A DNA stretch of 64,000 bases, taken from NCBI RefSeq assembly GCF_036014195.1, contig NZ_CP107918.1:3906001-3970000 (forward strand), read 5' to 3'. How positions within the stretch are numbered: position 1 is the stretch's first letter; each line of letters begins with the position of its first letter. A model generated the notes under the pieces. It worked only from the letters and a program-made list of their open reading frames with translations. It ran no database searches and had not been told where the DNA came from. Below are positions 8,355 to 16,485 of the stretch, in pieces. The position numbers were made by a program, and so were the translations under genes. Source of the DNA: Streptomyces sp. NBC_00442. GTDB lineage: Bacteria; Actinomycetota; Actinomycetes; Streptomycetales; Streptomycetaceae.

Positions 8355-9035
8355 ATGGCTGAACAGCGCGTACGGCGCGGGCGTGCCCGATGGCTGGTGC
8401 TGCCGGTCGCGGCGCTCGCCGGATGGGGATGCGTACGCGGCGTATCGGCCTCGCAGGACTCGGGGAGCCCTTCGCACGCCGCGTCGCCCAGGACGTCCGC
8501 GTCCGCCCCGGCCGATCCGTCGGCCAAGCCGGCGCCGAGCGGTGCCTACGATCCCGCCGACTATGCGCCGCAGGTCCGCACGTACGCCAAGAAGGCGGGC
8601 GTGAGCGCGCGGCTGCTCATGGCGATCCTCTACAACGAGGACTACAAGCCGCACGACCCCGCCTTCGAGCGGAGCTGGCAGAAGTACAAGCCCGACGCCG
8701 CCTTCGGCATCGCGAACATGCACCGGGCGGCCTTCGACGAGACCAAGCGCGGCCGGGACTTCGCCTCCCGCACGTGGCAGGAGCTGCCCGACGACCGGGC
8801 TCTCGCGGTGGAGGCGGCGGCCTGGTATCTGCACGACATGTCCAAGCAGCTCCCGGCGCACTGGGCGGGTCCGTACTCGCGTGAGGAGCTGATGGCGCTC
8901 GGATACAACGCGGGCGGCGGCAACATGGCGGCGTTCGCGCGGGGCGCGAAGCCGGGGAGCCAGGCGGCCGACTATCTGGCGCGGCTGCGGGGGAACTGGG
9001 ACAAGGCCGCGAAGGCCGTCGGCCAGGCGGCCTGA
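8355..9035 (+). CDS. Secreted lytic-transglycosylase-like (SLT fold) protein
   Basis: 226 residues. Residues 1-32 form a basic N-terminus plus hydrophobic signal segment ending near a Cys (GWGC, not a canonical lipobox). A Ser/Ala/Pro-rich linker runs to about residue 70. The C-terminal domain carries lysozyme-like signatures: LLMAILYNEDY (candidate catalytic Glu), FGIANMHRA and ALGYNAGGGNMAAF. Such enzymes cleave peptidoglycan glycan strands outside the membrane. The gene appears monocistronic and converges on the flavoprotein gene. Confidence 0.72.
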   Translation: MAEQRVRRGRARWLVLPVAALAGWGCVRGVSASQDSGSPSHAASPRTSASAPADPSAKPAPSGAYDPADYAPQVRTYAKKAGVSARLLMAILYNEDYKPHDPAFERSWQKYKPDAAFGIANMHRAAFDETKRGRDFASRTWQELPDDRALAVEAAAWYLHDMSKQLPAHWAGPYSREELMALGYNAGGGNMAAFARGAKPGSQAADYLARLRGNWDKAAKAVGQAA

Positions 9036-9053
9036 CCGGCCCGCCCGGAACGG

Positions 9054-9980
9054 TCAGTCGGCCTTCAACTCCGGTGGATAAAGGAAGTAGTTGGCTGCCG
9101 ACGCGGCCTGCGCGCCCTCGTGGACGGCGGAGGTCACCTGGTGGGAGTGGAGCGCGGTGAGGTCGCCCGCCGCGTACACCCCGGGCACGGACGTCTTCTG
9201 CTCGGTGTCGACCACGACGTAGCCCGACTCCGCGAGATCCACGCCGAGTTGGCGGGCGAGGGCCGTCTCGGGCGTGGCGCCCTGGATGGAGAACAGCGAG
9301 TCCAGCGGGATGCGCAGGCCGCCCCGGGTGTGGATCGCCGTCAACAGCCCATCGGATCCCTCGGGTTCGGCGATCCGGTCGTGGATCACCCCGATGCCGG
9401 CCGCCGCGAGCCTGGCGCGGAACTTCAGGCTGATCTCGTCGTGTGCGCTGTTGGTGAGGAGCCGGACCCGGTCGGTCAGGCTGTGCAGCTGCATCGCTTC
9501 GCCGGCCGCCGCGTCGGTGTGCCCGACGACCAGGATGGAGCGGCCCCGGTTCTCGTAGCCGTCGCAGGTGATGCACCAGAACATGGAGCGGCCGACGTAC
9601 GACTCCCAGTGCGGGAAGTGCGGGAAGTGGTCGAGGACGCCGGTGGCGAGCACCAGGGTGCGGGCCCGCCACCTCAGGTCCTGCGCGTGCAGGGTGAAGC
9701 CGCGCTCCGCGTCGCCCTCGACGGCGGTCACCCGGTGGTGCGCGATCCGGGCGCGGGGATAGCGGGCGAGCTGCTCGGTGCCGAGCTTGCGCAGGTCGAC
9801 GGTGGGGATGCCGCCGGGGAAGCCCAGGTAGTTGTGGTTGACCTGGTGGTGGGTGGACCGGCCGTGGCCGGTGTCGAAGACGAGCACCTCGCGGTTGTAG
9901 CGCGCCAGGTACAGGGCGGCCGACAGGCCCGCGGGGCCGCCGCCCACGACGGCCGCGTCGACCGGCCGCGCCGCGCTCAT
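9054..9980 (-). CDS. Thioredoxin-reductase-like FAD/NAD(P) oxidoreductase
   Basis: 308 residues with the two-dinucleotide-fold layout: the FAD GxGxxG motif VVGGGPAGLSAAL at residue 11, a redox-active CxxC (WCITCDGYE, about residue 135) before the NAD(P) site, and a C-terminal FAD motif GVYAAGDLT (about residue 268). Members reduce thioredoxin-like or low-molecular-weight thiol partners or act as oxidases for dithiols. The start at 9980 overlaps the DsbA-like stop by 4 nt, so the DsbA-like protein is a plausible partner (inference). Confidence 0.88.
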   Translation of the reverse strand: MSAARPVDAAVVGGGPAGLSAALYLARYNREVLVFDTGHGRSTHHQVNHNYLGFPGGIPTVDLRKLGTEQLARYPRARIAHHRVTAVEGDAERGFTLHAQDLRWRARTLVLATGVLDHFPHFPHWESYVGRSMFWCITCDGYENRGRSILVVGHTDAAAGEAMQLHSLTDRVRLLTNSAHDEISLKFRARLAAAGIGVIHDRIAEPEGSDGLLTAIHTRGGLRIPLDSLFSIQGATPETALARQLGVDLAESGYVVVDTEQKTSVPGVYAAGDLTALHSHQVTSAVHEGAQAASAANYFLYPPELKAD

Positions 9981-10585
9981 CCCCGGCTCCGCTTCAGCTC
10001 GTAGAAGCCGGGCGTGGCCGCCATCAGGGTCAGGCCGTCCCACAGCCGCACCGCGTCCTGGCCGCGCGGCACGGGCGTCACCACCGGTCCGAAGAAGGCG
10101 GCCCGGCCGGTGCCGGCGGGGCCGTCGAGGGCGAGCACGGGCGTGCCGACGTCGTCGCCCGCCAGGGTCACGGCCGCCTTGTGCGAGGTGAGCAGCGCCT
10201 CCTCGTGGGCGTGGGAGACCAGCGCGTCGGCGAGGCGCGTGGGCAGGCCGCATTCGCGCAGGGCGGTCTCGACGGTGGTCCGGTCCTGCGGCAGGCCCCG
10301 CTCGTGGAAGCGCGTGCCGAGCGAGGTGTAGAGCGGGCCGAGCACGTCGTCGCCGTGTTCGACGCGGGCCGCGGCGCACACCCGGGCGGGCCCGCGGGCC
10401 TCGGCCAGCATCTGCCGGTAGGCGCGCGGCAGCCGGGGGTTGTCCTGGAGGACGGCCAGGCTCATCACGTGCCAGCGCACGGTCACCGGGCGCAGGCGGC
10501 GCACTTCGAGGATCCAGCGGGAGGTCTGCCAGGACCACGGGCAGATCGGGTCGAACCAGAAGTCGACGCTCGTCGAGTCGCTCAT
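9977..10585 (-). CDS. DsbA-family oxidoreductase, mycothiol-dependent nitroreductase type
   Basis: 202 residues, thioredoxin fold with helical insert. The N-terminal active site FWFDPICPWSW places a single Cys followed by Pro-Trp-Ser where classical members have CxxC. The following SRWILEVRRLRPVTVRWHVM matches the mycobacterial Rv2466c-like family. With only one Cys it would work through a mixed disulfide, probably with mycothiol (inference). It is translationally coupled on both sides, to the upstream phosphohexomutase-domain-like gene and the downstream flavoprotein gene. Confidence 0.85.
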   Translation of the reverse strand: MSDSTSVDFWFDPICPWSWQTSRWILEVRRLRPVTVRWHVMSLAVLQDNPRLPRAYRQMLAEARGPARVCAAARVEHGDDVLGPLYTSLGTRFHERGLPQDRTTVETALRECGLPTRLADALVSHAHEEALLTSHKAAVTLAGDDVGTPVLALDGPAGTGRAAFFGPVVTPVPRGQDAVRLWDGLTLMAATPGFYELKRSRG

Positions 10586-10998
10586 GCCGCTGCCTCCAGT
10601 CCGACGCCGCGCACCAGCGCGAGCACCACGTCACCCAGTTGTCGTACGGTCTTCGCGTCCGCGCCTCCGGCGGTGAACCGGAGCGCCGGCCCGCTGCCGA
10701 CGGAGCGCACGGTGAACCAACTGCCGTTCTCCAGGCGGACGGTGAGGCCGCCCGCACGGTCGGGGCGCAGGCCGCCGGCCCGGTACGCGGCCTCGATGGC
10801 GGCGAGCGCCGCCGCCGGGTCGGCCACCTCGATGCCGAAACCTCCCGACGCCTCGTCGAGTTCGCCCGATGCCTTGCCGGGCGCGCCGGACCTGTTGGCC
10901 CCGTCGGGTCGGTCGGGCCCGTCGGGGGCGGTGCCCCGGATGTCGTGGGACCGCACCGGGGTGCGGTGGCCGGGTGCGTCAGGTGGTGGTGTGCTCAT
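10582..10998 (-). CDS. Stand-alone phosphohexomutase C-terminal-domain-like protein
   Basis: 138 residues from the ATG at 10998; an ATG three codons upstream is an alternative. The first 50 residues are Pro/Gly/Asp-rich and probably disordered. Residues 60-135 contain GGLTVRLENGSWFTVRSVGS followed by GPALRF, which resembles domain IV of phosphomannomutase/phosphoglucomutase, where a phosphate-binding RPSGTEP loop sits at this place. Here the loop is altered to RSVGSGP. It may bind a sugar phosphate without catalysis (inference). It follows maltokinase by 51 bp and overlaps the DsbA-like gene by 4 nt. Confidence 0.6.
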   Translation of the reverse strand: MSTPPPDAPGHRTPVRSHDIRGTAPDGPDRPDGANRSGAPGKASGELDEASGGFGIEVADPAAALAAIEAAYRAGGLRPDRAGGLTVRLENGSWFTVRSVGSGPALRFTAGGADAKTVRQLGDVVLALVRGVGLEAAA

Positions 10999-11049
10999 CG
11001 TTCCCATTCGTCCTCAGGGTTCCCGTACGGTGTCGGGCCGGCCGCGGCG

Positions 11050-12510
11050 TCAGCCCGCCGGGCGCTGCCAGGTCGCGAGCCTGCGGACCGCGGCCAGCGG
11101 GATGGCGAGCCACTCGGGGCGGTTGCGGGCCTCGTACAGCGCCTCGTACACCGCCTTGTCGGCCTCGAAGGCGCGCAACAGCACGGGCCGCACCCGGGGG
11201 TCGGCACCGCCCGCCTCGGCGTAGCCGGCGCAGAACGCCCGCCGGTTGTGGACGGCCCACGCCGAGGCGCGGTGGGCCAGGCGGATGGACCGCGGATCGC
11301 GTGCGGGCTGCTCGCCGGGCGGCGCGCCGAGCACTTCGGCAAGCGCGTGGTGGCCCGCGTAGTCGAAGGAGCGCAGCATCGCGGCGACGTCGCGCAGCGC
11401 GGGCTGCGGACTGCGCCGTTCCTCGGGCGGGCGGCCGGGTTCGCCCTCGAAGTCGATGAGCACCCAGCCCCGTTCGCCGCGCAGCACCTGGCCGAGGTGG
11501 AGGTCGCCGTGGATGCGCTGGACGTCGAGCCCCTTGCCCGCGACCTCGGCGAGGTCGCGGTACATGGCCCGCAGCTGCCGCGCGTGGGGCAGCAGGGCGG
11601 GCACCTCGGCGAGTGCCGTCTCCAGGCGTACGCCCAGGGTGTCGGCGAGGCGCGTGGCACCGGCGGTGGTGAGGGCCTCGGTGCCGAGCTGTCCGGCGAG
11701 CGCGGAGTGCACCTCGGCGGTGGCGCGGCCGAGCGCGCGGGACTCCTCGGTGAACCCGCCGAGCGGCGAGACGGTGTCGCACGCGCCGGTCAGGCAGGCG
11801 CGGGCCTCGGCCACGGCGAGCGCCCAGCCCTCGCCGTGTGAGGGCACGAACTCCTGGAGGATGCCGAGGGTGATCTCGCCGTCGAGGGCGCCGGGCGCGG
11901 TGCGCAGCCAGCCAAGCGGTGCGGCGCTCGGCACGCTGCCGGCCCGGCGCAGGGCGCCGAGGAGCTCCAGTTCGGGGCTCGGCCCGTGCACCAGATGGCG
12001 CAGCACCTTGAAGATCATGCGGTCGCCGAAGGCGATGGAGGTGTTGGACTGCTCCCCGCCGAGCAGCCGGGCGGGCAGCCCGGCCGGGATGTCGGCGCCG
12101 GGCATGCGGTGGAACTCCACGGCCGCGTCGTGGCGTTCGGCGCCGAGGAGCTCGATGAGGCGGCCCATCAGCTCGGGGTCGGCGGTCGCGTCGTACAGGA
12201 CGCGGCCCGCGGTCGCGGTGCCGTGGCCGATCGTGGCGGCGCCGAGGTGACCGGGCAGCTCGGCGCGCACGCCGACCAGGAGCTGGTACCAGTCGTCGGG
12301 GCCGGTCCGTATGACGGTGTGGACGAGGGCGGGCTCGCCGGGCCACAGGACGTCGACGAGGACCGGCTCGGCCTCGGCGAGGGCGTGGTCCTTGCCGGCG
12401 AACCAGCGCTGGGCGCGGATCCAGGAGGGCAGCAGGCGGCGCAGGTCTGCCGCTATCCGCTCGCCCTCGGTCAACTCCGTGATGAACAGGCCCGGTTCGG
12501 TGCTGGTCAT
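11050..12510 (-). CDS. mak: Maltokinase
   Basis: 486 residues. The enzyme phosphorylates maltose with ATP to maltose-1-phosphate, the GlgE substrate. The N-terminal cap domain (RLLPSWIRAQRWFAGKDHAL, about residues 20-40) is diagnostic of Mak/Pep2. The kinase core shows RIHGDLHLGQVL (catalytic loop, about residue 325) and LIDFEGEPGRP (DFE metal site). Length matches the family (about 450-490). The ATG at 12510 overlaps the transposase-like stop as ATGA. No trehalose synthase gene, its usual fusion partner or neighbour, is in this window, so the maltose source must lie elsewhere. Confidence 0.93.
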   Translation of the reverse strand: MTSTEPGLFITELTEGERIAADLRRLLPSWIRAQRWFAGKDHALAEAEPVLVDVLWPGEPALVHTVIRTGPDDWYQLLVGVRAELPGHLGAATIGHGTATAGRVLYDATADPELMGRLIELLGAERHDAAVEFHRMPGADIPAGLPARLLGGEQSNTSIAFGDRMIFKVLRHLVHGPSPELELLGALRRAGSVPSAAPLGWLRTAPGALDGEITLGILQEFVPSHGEGWALAVAEARACLTGACDTVSPLGGFTEESRALGRATAEVHSALAGQLGTEALTTAGATRLADTLGVRLETALAEVPALLPHARQLRAMYRDLAEVAGKGLDVQRIHGDLHLGQVLRGERGWVLIDFEGEPGRPPEERRSPQPALRDVAAMLRSFDYAGHHALAEVLGAPPGEQPARDPRSIRLAHRASAWAVHNRRAFCAGYAEAGGADPRVRPVLLRAFEADKAVYEALYEARNRPEWLAIPLAAVRRLATWQRPAG

Positions 12511-13691
12511 GCGGCGCTTGCCTCCATGGTCCGCCGGTCGGGGACGGCCCGTACCGGCTGCGGGGCGGTGAGCACCCGGATGGCGTGGGCGAGCGACACC
12601 ATCGTCATGTGGTGGTGCCAGCCGCGGAAGGACCGTCCCTCGAAGTCGCGCAGGCCGAGCGGGTCGCCGTAGGCGGCGAGGTCGCGCTCGACGCGGCGGC
12701 TGAGCATCGCGGTGCGGTAGACGGTGCCCAGCTGGGACTGGGGCATGTTGGTGAGCCAGAACTCGTCGGGCGCCGGTCTTCCCGCGGTCGTCCACGCGCC
12801 GAGCAGGAGCAACTCCTGGCTCTCGGAGGGCGTGTGGCGGTCGCGCAGCCGGACCCGGGTGGCGCCGACCGAGGTGGCGCGCAGCGTGTCGGTGGTGTGG
12901 TCGAGCCATTCGACCGGCATCTGGTGGCGGCTCAGCGTCGCGGTGAGGCCGGGCCGCGCGGCGTGCGGTCCGGGATCGAGCGAGGTGTGCGAGGAGGCGG
13001 GGCTGACGCGCACCACGAAAGGAATCTGACGAGACGTCAAATCGCCGCACACGGGGTAGGGGTCGGTCTCGCGCAGGTCCATCACCACCGGTCGGCTGTG
13101 CAGGCTCCACTCATCGGCCATCGCCGCGAGCGAGCCGATCGCGCACTGCTCGGGCGGGCAGGCCCCCACGTCGTCGGGGATGGAGGCCCGCTCGCGCATG
13201 CCGGGCTCGTCGGTCCAGCACTCGGGCAGCACGAGCCGCCAGTCGACGGGGCAGCTGACACGGTCGGAAGCAAGCCACACGCCCATCGCCTGCTGACAGT
13301 TGACTACTCGTCCGTATTGCGAGACGAACTGCCGCTCCACGCCCACCGAATGACGGCCCACTTTGGTGATGACCAAAGGCTGGACGACCCAGGCGCGCGG
13401 CTGTGTCAGACCCTGGAAAAGGCGGGCCAGTTCACGGCGCACCGGCATCGCGTCCCACGGCGATTTGCTGATGAACTGGTAGAGACTCTGCTCCACGCTG
13501 CCCCGCCCGTTTCCGGCGAGTGCGCGCATCGTCTTCTTCCCGTCGACCGAGAGCAGGCCGCGTACGTACAAGTCGCCCCAGCGCCGCTGATCGGCGCGCG
13601 GAATGGAGGCGAGTGCCCGGTTGAGGAACTCGGTGACAATCTCCGGGGAAATCTCGTCGGGCAATTTCTGCTCAGGTACGGCGGCTACCAC
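12507..13691 (-). CDS. Degenerate IS701-type transposase-like protein (probably domesticated)
   Basis: 394 residues, GTG start. Homology to IS701/DDE-type transposases is clear from SLYQFISKSPWDAMPVRREL, GRHSVGVERQF, CPVDWRLVLPECWTD, RASIPDDVG and DFEGRSFRGWHHHM. The position that normally reads W-V-I-D-D-T-G, with the first catalytic Asp, here reads WVVQPLVITK, so that acid is lost. The GYG after the second Asp is also missing (VVMDLRETD). The C-terminal Glu region is altered (YGDPLGL). I see no terminal inverted repeats or target duplication. The stop overlaps the maltokinase start (ATGA), so expression is coupled. A DNA-binding or regulatory role is plausible. Confidence 0.8.
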   Translation of the reverse strand: MVAAVPEQKLPDEISPEIVTEFLNRALASIPRADQRRWGDLYVRGLLSVDGKKTMRALAGNGRGSVEQSLYQFISKSPWDAMPVRRELARLFQGLTQPRAWVVQPLVITKVGRHSVGVERQFVSQYGRVVNCQQAMGVWLASDRVSCPVDWRLVLPECWTDEPGMRERASIPDDVGACPPEQCAIGSLAAMADEWSLHSRPVVMDLRETDPYPVCGDLTSRQIPFVVRVSPASSHTSLDPGPHAARPGLTATLSRHQMPVEWLDHTTDTLRATSVGATRVRLRDRHTPSESQELLLLGAWTTAGRPAPDEFWLTNMPQSQLGTVYRTAMLSRRVERDLAAYGDPLGLRDFEGRSFRGWHHHMTMVSLAHAIRVLTAPQPVRAVPDRRTMEASAA

Positions 13692-13975
13692 GGCTATTAC
13701 CCAGCCCTCTCCACGGGAATTCGGGGATCGTCGAGGCCACGGTCACAGGAAGAGCTGATCTACAGCCTCGGTGCGGAGACCGGGGCCGGCGGCCGCGGCG
13801 GAGTGTGTCCGCCGGGCCGGGCCGGCCCCGGTTCCTGGCCCGCCGGCACGGGGGAATGGCCGGTGGGCAGGGGGGACGGGGCGGAAGGTCGGGGTCCGCC
13901 CTCGTCGTATCGAGGACCGGGAGGGCGCGCCGCCCGGTCGGGGTGGGCCGCCGGCCAGACGCACGCCGGTCGGAT
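13692..13975. other. Gene-free stretch upstream of the transposase-like gene
   Basis: With the hairpin that follows, this makes a 322-bp gap without a convincing ORF. It is strongly G-rich on the plus strand (GGGGGACGGGGCGGAAGG and similar) and presumably holds the promoter or leader of the transposase-like/maltokinase operon. I see no clear -10/-35 pair, riboswitch or IS end. Confidence 0.5.
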
Positions 13976-14004
13976 GGCCGGCACGGCGCGCGGCGGCGCC
14001 GGCC
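13976..14004 (-). terminator. Hairpin after the NmrA-like gene
   Basis: GGCCGGC (13976-13982) and GCCGGCC (13998-14004) form a 7-bp perfect stem just 10 bp beyond the stop codon of the NmrA-like gene at 14014. There is no U-tract. It could end or attenuate transcription before the transposase-like gene. Confidence 0.45.
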
Positions 14005-14013
14005 GGGGTGAGG

Positions 14014-14733
14014 TCAGGCGACCCGGTGCTCCAGCACCCGGTCGGGGGCGAGGTGGCCGAACAGGGCCGGCCAGTCGTCCGGGGCGGCGCCCGGCTCGCT
14101 GTATATCTCGAAGGTGCGGCCGGCGGCCTGCGGTGCGCGCAGCGCCTGGACGCAGGACTCGGCCACCGAGGCGCGCGAGACCCAGCCGTAGCCGCGGTCG
14201 TTCTGCTCCAGGCGGACCCGGTTGCCCACCGACTGGTCGTCGGTGAGCCAGCTCGGCCGGACCACGGTGTAGGGGAGACCTGACTCCCGTACCGCGTCCT
14301 CACCGCGCAGCCGCCAGTCCAGGAGCCGGCCGTAGGCGTTCATCGGATGCTCGCGGCGCGTCACGAATATCTGGCTGATCAGAACGAAGTGCGGGCGTGC
14401 GCCCTGCTCCGCGGCGGCCGCGAGGGCGTTGCGGACACCGTCGTGGACGGTGGACTCGGGCGAGTCCGGTCCGGTGTCGGCGGTGCCCGGCTCCACGCCG
14501 AAGACGATGGCCGAGCAGCCGCGCAGCGCGTCCGCGAGGGTGGGGGCGTGCCGCACGTCGGCGCGGTGCACCTCCACCTGGCGGGGCAGCGGTGCGGCGC
14601 CCCGCTCGGGGTCGCGGCTGACCACCCTGACGCGGGCGCCCAGTTCGTGCAGCCGCCGGGTCACCAGAGTGCCGGTCCTGCCCGCGCCTCCGATCACCGC
14701 GATGGGACCGTGCGGGGCAATGGGGCCGTGCAT
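14014..14733 (-). CDS. NAD(P)-binding NmrA-like / atypical SDR protein
   Basis: 239 residues. The Rossmann motif IAVIGGAGRTGTLVTRRL is at residue 10. Further atypical-SDR features are HRADVRH (Asp after strand 3), FVLISQIF, the YGRLLDWR helix in place of YxxxK, and PYTVVRPSWLTDD. These proteins bind NAD(P) and act as reductases or redox sensors; no substrate is evident. The ATG at 14733 has a GAGAGGAG site. It lies 37 bp after the nucleotidyltransferase gene, probably in the same operon. Confidence 0.83.
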   Translation of the reverse strand: MHGPIAPHGPIAVIGGAGRTGTLVTRRLHELGARVRVVSRDPERGAAPLPRQVEVHRADVRHAPTLADALRGCSAIVFGVEPGTADTGPDSPESTVHDGVRNALAAAAEQGARPHFVLISQIFVTRREHPMNAYGRLLDWRLRGEDAVRESGLPYTVVRPSWLTDDQSVGNRVRLEQNDRGYGWVSRASVAESCVQALRAPQAAGRTFEIYSEPGAAPDDWPALFGHLAPDRVLEHRVA

Positions 14734-14770
14734 GCTTCTCCTCTCCCGTGGCCGGGCGGCCGGCGTTGCG

Positions 14771-16117
14771 TCACGCCCAGCGCAGAATGTCGTCGGAGTT
14801 GCGCAGTTCCGTGTCCGCGGGCACCCCGGTGAGGGCGGGCACCCGCAGGCGCGGGTAGACGGTGATGCCGCTGAAGCGGAGACCGGGCCAGAGCACGGCC
14901 CCGTCGCCGATGGCGGCATGGTTCTCGAGACGGGCGGGCCGGCCGCGTTCGGAGTGGACCTCCGCCATGGGGCCGACGTAGCTGTCCGAGACCTCGGCGT
15001 ACGCGCCGATCACCGCGGACTCGCCGACGGCCGACCTGACGAGGGTGGCGCCCTCGCGGACCTCGGCCCCGTCGCCGATGTCCGCGTGCTCCAGGCGCAC
15101 CCCGTACCCGATCTCCACGTCCCGGCCGATGCGGACGCCGGGACCGATGACCACGGTCTTCTCGTCGAGCTTCTGCGCGAGGGTGGTGCCGGTCAGGTCG
15201 TCCTTGGTGCGCAGACTGCTGGGATGGATCCAGCGCCGCGCGCCGTCCGCCTCCGGGTCGGGGGCGTCCATCAGCCGGTTCATCTGTTCGTACGCGCCGT
15301 CCAGCACGAGCTGGACCGTCTCCAGATAGTCCGGCACGTTGCCGAGGTCGCCGAGGCGTCCGATGGTGTGCGCGGCCACGGGGTGGCCGCGCTCGACCAG
15401 CCAGGGCAGCAGGTCGCCGCCCCAGTCGAGCCGTTGGTGGGACTGCCGGAAGAGCTCCGGTTCCCGGGCGAGCAGCCGCAGCCGTCCGCAGTCGACCAGG
15501 TACATGCCGGCGTTGGTGGGCAGCGTGGTGCGCGGGTCGTGGGCCGTCGCGGGGAACAGCTCGTGCAGGTCGCCGGCGTGCGGCTTCTCGACGAAGCCCT
15601 GGACCAGGCCGTCGTTCCCGGTCCGCATGACGCCGTACTTGGCCGCGATCTCCTGAGCGGTGCGGGCCACCGATGCGACCGTCACCAGCGCCTCGCACGC
15701 CTCGTGTGCCGCGGTCATCGCGCCGAGGTCGAACTCGAAGAGCGAGTCGACGGGCAGCACCAGGGCGCGGCCCTGAAGATCCCACTGTTCGAGGTTGTGC
15801 AAAGTGGCCCCGGCGGAGCCGACGTTGTAGCGGTCGAAGCGCGATCGCGAGTAGCTGATCTCGACGCCGTAGCGTTCTCCGTGGCCGAGAAGGAGCTTGA
15901 TCTGATCGCGGTTCTCCAGGCCGTGGGTCACGATGTAGAAACGGCGGATTCCCTGTTCCCGGCAGGCTTCAAGTACCCATTCGATAAGGCTGCGTCCCAC
16001 GAAAGGAATGAGCGCCTTGCTGCGAATGTAGTCCGCCGACTTGAGGGTGATGGGCTTGGCCCGTTCTCCCCTGCCCCCGGCGAGGATGATGCCGACTGTT
16101 TCCTGATCCGTACTCAT
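14771..16117 (-). CDS. Sugar-1-phosphate nucleotidyltransferase with left-handed beta-helix
   Basis: 448 residues. The N-terminal nucleotidyltransferase domain (1-265) has the G-G-x-G-x-R loop in IILAGGRGERAKPIT, the Lys of SKALIPF, FVEKPHAG and TNAGMYLV. The C-terminal part (about 320-425) consists of hexapeptide-type repeats (IGPGVRIGRDVEIGYGVRLE). It would make an NDP-sugar from NTP and sugar-1-phosphate. GlgC-like ADP-glucose synthesis would suit the neighbouring glucan genes, but signature residues for a specific nucleotide are not conclusive. It begins 26 bp after the secreted peptide gene, hence probably one transcript. Confidence 0.83.
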   Translation of the reverse strand: MSTDQETVGIILAGGRGERAKPITLKSADYIRSKALIPFVGRSLIEWVLEACREQGIRRFYIVTHGLENRDQIKLLLGHGERYGVEISYSRSRFDRYNVGSAGATLHNLEQWDLQGRALVLPVDSLFEFDLGAMTAAHEACEALVTVASVARTAQEIAAKYGVMRTGNDGLVQGFVEKPHAGDLHELFPATAHDPRTTLPTNAGMYLVDCGRLRLLAREPELFRQSHQRLDWGGDLLPWLVERGHPVAAHTIGRLGDLGNVPDYLETVQLVLDGAYEQMNRLMDAPDPEADGARRWIHPSSLRTKDDLTGTTLAQKLDEKTVVIGPGVRIGRDVEIGYGVRLEHADIGDGAEVREGATLVRSAVGESAVIGAYAEVSDSYVGPMAEVHSERGRPARLENHAAIGDGAVLWPGLRFSGITVYPRLRVPALTGVPADTELRNSDDILRWA

Positions 16118-16143
16118 TTCGCCCCCGTCCGGCCCTTGTGGGA

Positions 16144-16356
16144 TCAGGTCCAGTTGGAGTCGTCCTCGGTGTTCACACCGCTGGGCGCACCGGCGTGAAT
16201 CGCGGTCCAGTTCGAGTCGTCGGGCGTTGCGCCGCCGCTCTGCTGGGCGGTGGAAGCAAAGGCGGTGCCGGCCGATACCTGAGTGCCGAACGCAATGGCG
16301 AGGGCCAGTGCGAGACCGGCGGTAATTCTCTGAACCATCGTCTGGTTGAAGTTCAT
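16144..16356 (-). CDS. Small secreted peptide with duplicated DDSNWT motif
   Basis: 70 residues from an ATG at 16356 with an excellent GGGGAGGC site. Residues 1-36 form a signal peptide (basic/polar start, hydrophobic ITAGLALALAIAF, then VSAGTAFA with a likely signal-peptidase site after AFA). The mature part of about 35 residues contains DDSNWT at positions 46-51 and again as the last six residues (65-70), separated by AIHAGAPSGVNTE. It has no Cys or Lys. It matches no family I recognise. It is divergent from a LuxR-type regulator across a palindrome and directly precedes the nucleotidyltransferase, suggesting a regulated, exported or processed peptide. Confidence 0.82.
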   Translation of the reverse strand: MNFNQTMVQRITAGLALALAIAFGTQVSAGTAFASTAQQSGGATPDDSNWTAIHAGAPSGVNTEDDSNWT

Positions 16357-16377
16357 GATTGCCTCCCCTATGGCTGA

Positions 16378-16394
16378 AAGACCTACCAGGTCTT
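16378..16394. promoter_or_regulatory. Palindromic operator candidate between peptide gene and LuxR gene
   Basis: AAGACCT-ACC-AGGTCTT is a perfect 7-bp dyad, extending to 9 bp with one mismatch. It is centred about 30 bp upstream of the peptide start. Further along the same 129-bp gap, GAAAAACC ... GGTTTTC (about 16416-16440) forms a second imperfect dyad, and TAGCAT at 16443-16448 could be the -10 of the LuxR gene. Binding by the adjacent LuxR protein is inferred. Confidence 0.65.
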
Positions 16395-16485
16395 CCGTCA
16401 GACGAAGCATGCCGCAGAAAAACCCCCCGGCCCGGTTTTCGCTAGCATCGTGATTGCGCAATGCAGAAACAAGAAGGGGAGGCAC

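Noticed and set aside
12507..13691. Active insertion sequence
   Set aside because: No terminal inverted repeats or target duplications seen, catalytic motifs are altered, and the gene is coupled to mak.
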